DNA from: Selaginella moellendorffii
Lineage: Eukaryota > Streptophyta > Lycopodiopsida > Selaginellales > Selaginellaceae
Reading direction: 5' to 3'
Assembly (NCBI RefSeq): GCF_000143415.4
Contig: NW_003314293.1
Coordinates: 461,724 to 525,723, forward strand
DNA length: 64,000 bases
Part shown: piece after piece, positions 55,145 to 64,000 of the stretch
Numbering within the stretch: the first letter of the stretch is position 1
Layout of the letters: the number at the start of each line of letters is the position of its first letter
Notes under the pieces: model-generated
Database searches by the model: none
Told to the model about the DNA's origin: nothing
What the model saw: the letters and a program-made list of their open reading frames with translations, nothing else
Program-made: the position numbers and the translations under genes

Positions 55145-56640
55145 CTTATAAGTGGTTAAACTTTTCTATTCTACTTTAGTTATTTAACCACACCTTTAAC
55201 CATTTTGAGGAGTCTTACTCACAACCTCTATAAGTCATATTCTTAACTTGGGGATATGCTAGTCTTATGAATGATATATGTACTACTTAGCTTTTGCACT
55301 TGGTCTAAATGCTCCACGTGCCTGATCCTACGACAGACACTTAAAAGTACCACTAACATATCAACTTATTACATTAAACATATATTCATTCAACTTTGTC
55401 TTATGAGTAGTCCAATACCACCTATACCATAGTATTGTCTCCCAAAGATTAGGCCATCCATCTATAAGTGATCATCCTATGACCACACCTTAGCATCTTT
55501 AGGATGTTCGAAGACATCAGAAACACTTTTCCCCAATATCCTTTCTTTGGTCCTCACTAAATTTCTTTTTCGTCCACAGCATGTTTGCTAACACCACCAC
55601 TAGGTCAAGGCCCAAAAACTCGACCACTAAGTCTCATTGACCTCTAGGACTTTTCCTTGCCATATGACCAGATCCTTGGTTATTACACAATAGGATTAGT
55701 TCTCTTCTTTTCCATAGTTTGGGACTTTATGATGATATTTTGAAACACTGCAACCTAACACAAGCTTTGTGGGTACTCTCCCCACCTTCTGCCTCTAGGT
55801 GCTTTAGCCATATAGCTAGAGTAAGGTTTTGATGAGCCATGTTAGATATCCAAGTAGGTAGTGCCACTTACACTTGGATTGGGAGCATTGACCATTTGAT
55901 CTTCTAGGGGAGCTAGAGTTAACTCTTGAACACTTCACCAAATTACCCCATTTGTCCATCTATATTCACTCTAACTATGAATTCCTTAATAGTTATATCA
56001 TTACCCACCACATAAGTATAACCTTCCCTAGTCACTCTAGCCTTTCTTGGCCAAATTAATTCCTCCCCTTACTATCCTTTAGGAGCTCATCAAACCCCTT
56101 AGAGTGGGAGGTGATCTCTTTGGGCTTTCACTTTCAAATTTAAACTTGGACTTAAACTTAGACTCTGACTCGAACTCGGACTTAAACTTAGACTCTAACT
56201 CGAACTCGAACTCGGACTTGGACTCGGTTTCTGCCTAGGACTCAATTTTGCTCTTGGTCTTGGACTTGGTCCCGACCTCAGTATTGGTATTGGTATCAGT
56301 CTTGGTCCCCATCTCGGACTCCATCTTGGATTCAGACTCCTTCTTAGACTCCATCTTAAACTCCATCTCATCTTAGATTCCTTCTTAAACTCTTTCTAGG
56401 GCTTCATCTCGGACTCAGTTCTAACACATGACACTTGCTATGTATTGGTCCTTCTTGTGTCCCTTTCTAGAGACTCGTTCACCAATCACGTCATCATCCT
56501 TCCTCAAACACTTCTTTCAAAGTTCCACTCCCGATTCTCAACTTTCCAAGTTGGAGCTTTTGGTATAAATGTATTTCACTCGTTGGACTTCTGCTTTAAC
56601 CATTGCCATATGGCACCCTTTCGGCTCCACTTTAGGGCTT
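55145..56640 (-). mobile_element. R repeat copy, inverted orientation
   Basis: Minus-strand match to 5800-6440 and 25375-27190. The left end carries AGGTGTGGTTAAAT...CTAAAGTAGAAT, and the right end the sequence matching 5810-6010. It includes a GACTCG/GACTTG minisatellite (about 56140-56420). At 55900 it shows the site (AGCTCCCCTAG) that gypsy B interrupts in the other copy. Confidence 0.6.
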
Positions 56641-57793
56641 AGGGATTATGTCTCATAGTTTTGTGGTGGTCCAATATGGATTTAATGGATAGTGGGAGTG
56701 ATAATAACTTTATTAAAGTAAAGTTTATTGTGGAGCACAACTTGGTGACACAAGGAGATTTTCTACAATGAAAAGTACAACTACCTCTACCCAATATTTT
56801 GATACTTGGTAAACGAGCTGAAAGTATTAGTTACCAAACCACACTCATGAAAAAGTTATCACAGGATCCTATTCCTAAGATGTCATGGTTAGTATATGTG
56901 AATTGGAGATGAAATGGACTATGAGACATGTTTTACTACAATTCAATAGCATAAAGGATATGTGCTTTAGAGAGGAAATTTAATTTCGAGTTCTTATGCT
57001 CTTTACATCATCTTTGAAAGGGGCTTATTGTATTAGAAATACACTTCTAAGTTACTTGTTGTTTATTTGTAATTTGGTGGGCTAAGGCATGTATAAGGGA
57101 GAGGTAGCAATGCTAGATATACTTGAAGAGTTTTTTGATATTTTTCCATCCAACTTCTTTATATATTACTTCTATTATGAGGTGTAGAGCATGAGAGTAT
57201 GCTAGAGCCAAGGATGAAACTAGTTACTATTGTCTATTTTGGTTAAGTTATGCAAAGGAGTAAAAACTTCAATGATAAATCAAGGAATTACTTAAATTTA
57301 GATTTACTCAACCAATTCCTTGTTTGGTGCACCAATCTTGCTCTTGAAGAAAGACAGTTCAATATAGATATGTATTGACTACTGCACATTGATAAAAAAA
57401 AAAAAAAGTGAAGGATAAGATACCAATATCATATATGGATGATATCTTAGACAAGTTTAGTGAAGCCCAAGTGTTTACCAAGATTAATTTGAGGAGTGGA
57501 TATCATCATATTGCAATAAATAATATATATATCTCCAATATGCCTTTTAACATGAGTTTTAAGTATTTTGAGTTCATAGTTATCCCATTTGGTTTGATAA
57601 ATGCATTAACATATTTACTCAATTGATGACAGAGGTGTTTAAGCATAATTTACATGAGTTTATGGATATTTTCTCTGATTTTATTCTTGTTTTTAGCAAG
57701 AATATACAGCATAAGGTGCATTTATAGAAGGTTCTCTTATTCCTATATGACAATAAACTTTATGCGAAGAAAAATGTGAATTTGCAAAACTAG
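56641..57793 (+). pseudogene. Gypsy C: protease and reverse transcriptase, degraded
   Basis: Plus strand: MDSGSDNNFIKVKFIVEHNL (aspartic protease motif) near 56680. At 57408-57626 RT gives ISYMDDILDKFSEAQVFTKI, NLRSGYHHIAI and FEFIVIPFGLINALTYL, then HEFMDIFSDFILVFSKN and KLYAKKNVNLQ. Many stops. It is interrupted at 57794 and resumes at about 58716. Confidence 0.8.
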
Positions 57794-58715
57794 TGTAGCA
57801 CATGTAGTTTTCACTCTTTATTCTATAATCATTTACCATAGGATAACCACGAAATGGAACATAAATCCTTTATATACCATGTGTCCCAAGGATAGTGATA
57901 TGGAATTTGAGCTTCAAGACCTTGGGCCACTGAATGAAGAAATAAAGTTAAACTCCTAAGCATGGAGCCAAAAAGTGAAGGAACCAAAGCACGGAGTGAT
58001 TCCCATGTGTTTAGCCTAAGGAGCAAAAGGACAAAAGTACGGAGCGACTTGAAATAATCCTAAAGCATTTAGTATCCTAATACTAAGACTAGCATGCAAA
58101 TTAGATCCAAACAAAGTTTGACACTATTTCAGCATATAACGCGAAGATATGAGTACTTCACCAACTCATATAGTATGAAACTTAGGCTTAGACCCAAGTC
58201 GAACACAAAACAAGGATAAGCACGTAAGCAAGAGTTAGACTATGCCTGAAGTTGGTCAGCCATGCCCAACTTACCCACTATCTCTACTATACATTTGAAA
58301 CCCCTAATAACCCCTCACCCCCCTTTTTGAGGAACACATGTTTTGGGCTTTCACCCTTAGCTATCCTCAGTATCAGGAGTTAGTCTCTGGGATTAACTCA
58401 AAATTTACTAAATATAGAATGACATTAGATTGCTAATTTGAGCATAGGATGAACACCATTGTGTTCAGGATAATCTCTATATTCCATAGATATGCCATAT
58501 TAGCAAATCTAGACACTTTCCATAAATAGCAGTTAAGAATTCTGTCCTTATGCTCATTTAGTCAAGTGCACAAGCGAAAACCAATTTCTCAACTAGCTTA
58601 TATGGAGACTGAAAAAGAGACTAGCAATACCAACTTTTTGCTGTCATGGCAGTAAAGAAAGAATATTCAAAAAGACTAGTCGACAAATAACTTTCAATAC
58701 TTAAAATCACATTTG
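57794..58715 (+). mobile_element. R/LTR-like insertion in gypsy C
   Basis: It starts TGTAGCACATGTAGTTTTCAC and runs to ...AAAATCACA. It shares its first 150 bp with the element at 58891 and its later part with 26370-27090, including the 'gaggaacaca...gggctttcaccc' box. No gene. Boundaries inferred from where the gypsy C frame stops and resumes. Confidence 0.5.
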
Positions 58716-58890
58716 CAACAGCTGGAGATAGAGTATTTAGGCCATATTGTGACATCTAAAGGTGTCAATACAGATGCAAGGATGGTAGGAGAATTGGTCT
58801 ATACCAATTTAAGTGGCTAAGTTATTTAGTGTCCTTGGTATAGTTAATTATTGCTAACATTTCTAGTATAAATTTGCAGAAATAGCTATA
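58716..58890 (+). pseudogene. Gypsy C: continuation of RT
   Basis: Reads QLEIEYLGHIVTSKGVNTDA, the RT thumb sequence expected directly after the KKCEFA-type segment at 57770. Confidence 0.75.
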
Positions 58891-59993
58891 TGTAGTGCAC
58901 ATGGTTTTCACCCTTTATCTTGTGGTGATTTACCATAGGATAACCATTAAAACCCTCCATATGCCATGTGCCACATACCACGTGTCCAAGGATAATGGAA
59001 TAGAACCCGAGTTTCAAGGCCTTAGGCCATTGAACAAAAGGAATGGAGCTAAACTCCTTGTGAGACATAAAATTCTTAGGCCCTAAAGAAGAGCTAAAAG
59101 GGTGCCACGTGGTAGTGGTTGAGATGGAAGCCAAATGAGTGTAATATATATGGACTAAAAGCTTAGACTCGAAAAGTCGAGAGTAAGAGTGAAACTCCCA
59201 ATTAAGTGTTTAAGGAATGAGCATGAAGCGAGCAATAAGTGAGTCTCTAAAAAAGAGACACAAAAGGACTAACACATGACACGTGGAAGGATCCGAGATG
59301 GACTCGAGATGGAGTCTGAGATGAACCCGAGATGAAGTCCAAGATGGAGTCTAAGATAGATCCAAAATGGAGTTCGAGATGGACCCGAGATGGAGTCTAA
59401 GATGGATTTGAGATGGAGTAAGAGATGGACCTGAGATGGAGTCCGATATACACCTAAGATGGAGTCCAAGATGAACTCGAGATGGAGTCCGATATGCACC
59501 TGAGATGGAGTCCAAGATGAACCTGAGATGGACTTGAGATGGAGTCCGAGATGGAACCAAGATTGAGATTGAGACCGAGACCGAAACCGAGTCTGAGTCC
59601 GAAATCGAGACCGAGACCGAGTCTAAGTTCCAAGTCCAAGTCTGAATACTAATACAGGCTATTGGGTGAAAACCCAAAGTGATCGTCCCCCCCATTAAGT
59701 TGGAAAATTTAGTTGCTTACAGATGCTAGATGCTTTAAGACTATTCAAATGTTACTCTATGCTTCTATCCCTTTACTTCTTGGGTTGTACACTTATGAAT
59801 CATTCTGTATTTCAATCTTTTCACTCCTTAACTTCATGCTTAAAAGTTTCCCATTATTTAGTGGCCTAAGGCCTTAAAACTTGGGTTTTGCTTTATTGTC
59901 CTTAGCTCATGTGTGTAAAAGTTTAAATTGCACTCTATAGTTATCTTATGGTAAATCATTATAGGGTAAAGGGTGAAAACCACAAACACTACA
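58891..59993 (+). mobile_element. 1.1-kb element with long inverted ends and minisatellite
   Basis: The first 55 bp (TGTAGTGCACATGGTTTTCA...) recur inverted at the right end (59941-59993). The interior carries GAGATGGAGTCC/GAGACCGAG minisatellite at 59285-59640. No coding capacity. No clear target duplication. Confidence 0.55.
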
Positions 59994-62900
59994 CATTCTC
60001 AATTTAGTGTTAAGTTTAGTGTTTTCTATCTTCCTTATTTTAATCTAGATGTTGAATATGGTTGTGAAGTTGAGAATTTTGCTTTTGTTTCGTTGATAAA
60101 GTCTTTAATAAGTTTTGGTGTTAAGTATTTCCCTACTTTAGCTAGAATTTTGGGTTGAGTATATATCCTTAGTTATGAATGCTATAAAAGCATTTGCTTT
60201 ACCATTGCTATTGAAAAATTTATATGTTCTTTTGAGAGTAGATATTTTTATTGATTTTCCCATCTCAAGTGTTAAATTCTATTTTAAAAAGTTTAAAAAC
60301 TGTGAATATTTTATTTATCTTGTGGTAGCTAAAGTATTTTATAATAAAAAGTCCCTTATTCTCTAAGCTTTGAGTACATTTCTTCTTTATTTCCCTATTT
60401 CTACCTTGATAGTTGATGAAAATTCTTTTTTAATGTTTCTTTATCCATTTTTTTTCTACAATATTTTTTTTCTCAAATTTTTTTACTCTCTCCTTTTTGC
60501 TTAATGTTTCAAATTATTTTTTCTTCAGAAGAGGGGGTAGAGGGGATAGAAGAGAGTCCAGCCCTAACAATGGAGTGAAGTCAAGTAGATATAATAGTGA
60601 AAAGAGGACAAATAATATAGATTGTGGAGTGAAAACTAGCATAACAAGTCCAAATAGAACATCCAACTCTGCCATAGTATAGCTGAACAAATATGATATG
60701 GAGTGAAGCCAAACATAGATGATAAAGTGAGGGCAAGTGTAGCAAGTTTAAGAGCTAATGCTTCAAAAATAACTTTTTTGAGGGGATAAAGAGAATGTAG
60801 AAGATGAATGGAGTGAGTTTAAACTCCCACATGCAATGTTAAATGAGGATAAAGGTCATGAGTCTAAGTTAATACAGATGTTGAATATTGACTAAAGGGA
60901 AAATGCAACGGTAAATTTTACTAATAGTCATAAGTTTGAGTTAAAAGTGGTTTCAGAAGATGGCTAATAGGCAGAATTAAAGGTAATATATATTATTTGT
61001 TGCAATAGTGTTTTGTGAATTATAATAGGTTTCAAAGTCCCTTTGCTTTAGTACAAAGTTATGACTTCAAGGTTAGTTTGAGTATTTAGTACCTATACAT
61101 AGAGTTGCAACTAGTTCATTAGGATTTCGTAATTAATTAATATTGGTGCTACACTACATTAGTGATTCTATAAAAGCTTTAGATTCTTATGGTAATCTAT
61201 AATCACCGATAGAAGCTCAAGCTATTCCACCTGACTTGTCATTATCACTTTCTCATTTTCTAAAGGGTAGGATGGTGTAAGATTTATAAATACATGTATG
61301 TATATCTATATATTACCCTACCTAGGCAATACATTAATTATAATACTATAAAATTCATTCTACATCCAAAATTTGGATGGCATATAGATTCTTATATATT
61401 TCTAGATTTAGTTCTTTTGAAAAATCTCTCTCTATGTTCTCTATTAGAATGAATTCCTTTAATTAAGTAAATCTTATTATGCTAATTTTTTCTTTTTCTA
61501 AAATTAGTAAAGTGATCAAAGTTTTAAGTAAGACCTCCAAATAGTCTCACTTAATAAAGTAAGCACCACAAAGGGGCATAGTTTCTCAACTAGCTTGAGT
61601 GGAGATTAATAAAGAGAACCAGCAATACCAATTTTCCACCATCATAATAGTATAATAATAATATCCAAAATGACTCATTAATAGGTAACTTTACCTACAG
61701 TCAAATTAGTGAAATGCTCCCCCCTTTATCCTCATCAATGAATATTTTAATCTAAACCACTACCAAAGAAACAAAAATATGCTAATCTTTACACACCATT
61801 TTACTGTCAACAAGGAGAAAATGATTAATGGATTCAGCCACCCTTATTACTCTAGGTATCATCAAAGATGATATATCACGAAGGATCAAATGTGTTGATA
61901 GTATTTCTCTAGAAAAAAAATGGTTCAATAATGTTGAATAAATATACTCTTTAGAAAATATAGAGAGATGGCAAACATGTAATAAATATAGAAAACAAAT
62001 CCTCCTATTAACAGTTAGAATATTTATTAATTCTATATTATATTTTATATTTCATATTGCTTTAATATCTTATCTTTAAATAGTAAAAATAGAACATTTA
62101 GACCTTGTCTCTATAAACCAACCTATTCACCATTACTAAGGTACACATGGTACAACTTATGCTAACCAAGCCATATGCTTGGTTAAACTCAATCCAAATA
62201 CAAAATAAGAAGCAACAATGTCTAATATAGAGTTAGGTGGATGTCTTAGATGGTCGGCCATAATTCCAACTTATCTCTGCTATTCATTTAAAACCCCTAT
62301 ACCAAATGCACATTCTATTGATCAACTTGAGTACAGATTAACAAAGGGATCCAATAATATTGACCTCTTGTTCTTATAGCAATAAAAGGAGAATGTTGGC
62401 CAATATATAATTTTGATGCCCAAAATCATATTCACAACAATTGTGAAGCTTGTATATAGCATATTGAGGAATTTAAGAGATTTTTCTGTCAGAATATATA
62501 CTGTTATAAAGACTTAGGGGAGGTTATCCATGGCTGGAGTCTATCATTTGTATATATACTTGCATAAGGATGTTAAGCAGGCTTATCCTCTTCTATGATC
62601 TCATCATAATAGAATTCTCTAGTTTGTCTTAAGTTCTTGACATTTTTAAATCAAAATAAATGACAACCATTATAATGTATAAAATAAAGAATATGCTTAA
62701 ACCCTCACTCATTTGCCTAAAGGTAAACCAAAACCTGATCAAGAGTTACTTTTTAGCATTTTATTTTAAAATTAAAGAATCCAAAATATGTGTTGGCCTT
62801 ACATTAAAACCCATAGATCATTGGCTCATAGTTCACATCTCTAATTATTCTTGTTGGTGCCTCTTTCCCAAATAACTGTTTTAGGACTGTTCTTTCTTTC

Positions 62901-63069
62901 ACTCTAAGTTGAATTTAAGTTTTAATTTTTACTATTATTTAAAATTTAATTCTTATTCATGCTAAATCTAAATTAGGTCTTCAAAAGCTAATTTATAAAT
63001 ATTTTACTATACTATTTATTTATGGAACTTTTGAATGTCTTCTGCATTGTTTTGATCTTGGTATAGACA
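59994..63069. other. AT-rich region with R fragments only
   Basis: No supportable gene. Short R-related pieces at about 61556-61700 and 62280-62430 (GGCAGTAA...GACTTGCC type). An A/G-rich segment at 60519-60780 has no identified content. Confidence 0.45.
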
Positions 63070-63402
63070 TGTAAACTCTTGAGTTTAGACTTTTTGAAAG
63101 GTCATCCAACCTAGTACTATTCATGGATCTACCAAATGTCAATTAATATGTAGTGTGATTCCCTTAGTGAATGAATAAATTTAGACCCGAGAACCTCTTT
63201 AATACCAAATGTAAGTTTTTGAGTTTGGACATCTTGAGAGGTCACTTACTCTAATGCTATTTAAACCCAAGGACGTTTAACCCTAAATATCCCAAAACCT
63301 TTAATCAATTAAAAAAGAATGTATACTCTTGTCATAAGCCCTTTTCATTTATATTTGAACCTTATAAATCGTTTCTCAAGTTGTTCTTTTTTATTGCTTA
63401 CA
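63070..63402 (-). mobile_element. Truncated TRIM copy
   Basis: One complete LTR at 63210-63402 (TGTAAG...GCTTACA). Beside it, on the minus strand, is the primer site TTTGGTATTAAAGAGG (63194-63209). The other LTR is only partial (63070 to about 63115). Inverted relative to the TRIM at 4689-5284. Confidence 0.75.
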
Positions 63403-63800
63403 AGACCTTTACATAATGTATTACTATTATAACTTTTTATAAAACATGACTCTAATATCACTTGGTACATCTTCTTATGTATAATTTAAGAAATAAAATT
63501 AATTTGTATGGTAATTTTGTTTCTTATCATTTAAAACATCTACAATAATAAAATAATACTAAGATTCTACTATGTTGAAAAGAATAATATTTGGAACAAC
63601 TAAAGCTCAATATTCATAAAAATAGTACTTTATTGGCTAATAAGTTTCAATTATACTCATTCCTAAACCATATATAAGTTATAGATATTAATTATGGGCT
63701 ATATAAAAATTATAAATTAAATATATTTTATATTTTCTTAATTTAACTATGATTTTTTAATTATTTATATACAAAGTTATAAATAATAATAATATTTAAA
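63403..63800. other. AT-rich upstream region of the lectin paralogue
   Basis: No gene. It probably contains the promoter, but I cannot pick a TATA box reliably in this composition. Confidence 0.4.
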
Positions 63801-64000
63801 ATGGTAAAAGGAACCAAAATAATACTTAACTTGTTTTATTTTTACCTAGCTTATGGAGCTGAGGTACTTTGGGGAAAAAATAATTCAATATCACATGAGG
63901 ATATAGGAAGTATTATTAACTATGGCTTAAATAATTTATTAGCACAAATTCAAACAATAAATACAACATATCCATCAAATTATGAAGACTTATTTGTGTT
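63801..64000 (+). CDS. B-type lectin paralogue, 5' end only (runs off the window)
   Basis: ATG at 63801, open to the window end (66 codons). The start is hydrophobic (IILNLFYFYLAYGAEV, signal-peptide-like), then VLWGKNNSISHEDIG and TTYPSNYEDLF. Aligned with the lectin at 50809-51702, the WG-x-N-x-S, D/E-x-G-x-I-x-N and YPSNYE positions coincide, so the two are paralogues about 12 kb apart. They are transcribed away from each other. The B-lectin strands themselves lie beyond the window. Confidence 0.7.
   Translation, partial: MVKGTKIILNLFYFYLAYGAEVLWGKNNSISHEDIGSIINYGLNNLLAQIQTINTTYPSNYEDLFV

Overview
The window is a transposon-dense stretch of land-plant nuclear DNA. The evidence is telo-box/telomere-type TTTAGGG runs, chromodomain-bearing Ty3/gypsy elements, a miniature LTR element with an initiator-Met primer site, a GNA/B-type lectin gene with a signal peptide, and short GT-AG introns. 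I cannot name the species. The background is very AT-rich, and the few host-like genes sit at the edges: two tandem Cys-rich paralogues at 0.1-1.5 kb, a B-lectin gene at 50.8-51.7 kb, and the 5' end of a second B-lectin gene running off the right edge. I see no rRNA, tRNA or CRISPR.

The core is two inverted copies of an element that I cannot place in a named family. Copy 2 (28760-42039, 13,280 bp) has 24-bp terminal inverted repeats (TIRs) with one mismatch and a 4-bp target duplication (TACT). It sits in the protease region of an older gypsy element whose reading frame closes exactly when the insert plus one TACT is removed. Copy 1 (6445 to an assembly gap at 18187) is inverted and more decayed. 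The element carries two divergently transcribed genes. One encodes a 1,029-residue protein with a DUF7869/Sola-like DDD transposase core, intact in copy 2. The other has 11 exons and 1,645 codons, fusing a ParB/DGQHR-like fold, an acidic tract and an FCP1/NIF-type HAD phosphatase-like domain. Splicing at ten GT-AG introns keeps one frame across the whole gene, but two in-frame TAG codons interrupt it in copy 2. A near-palindrome with 20-bp core TGGCRTGWGGCCWCAYGCCA occurs about twenty times per copy and nowhere obvious outside the element. It is concentrated in leader introns and in introns of only 38-54 nt, where it fills about half of the intron.

The rest is nested transposon debris. Gypsy A (minus strand) lies in pieces at about 3.15-5.78, 27.2-28.76 and 42.04-43.6 kb. 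It is interrupted by a TRIM element (4689-5284, duplication TAAGA), by a repeat here called R (5784-27191, duplication GTTT) that itself contains copy 1 and gypsy B, and by copy 2. Gypsy B (gap to 25374) is a chromovirus with 1,173-bp LTRs carrying a GACTCG-type minisatellite. Gypsy D (46.2-49.8 kb), gypsy C (56.6-58.9 kb), a copia fragment (50.3 kb), a MITE array (52.1-52.7 kb), a 1.1-kb element with long inverted ends (58.89-59.99 kb) and a truncated TRIM (63.1-63.4 kb) make up most of the remainder.

The sequence beside the gap (18287-18660) is visibly corrupted by expanded C/G homopolymers and should not be trusted base by base.
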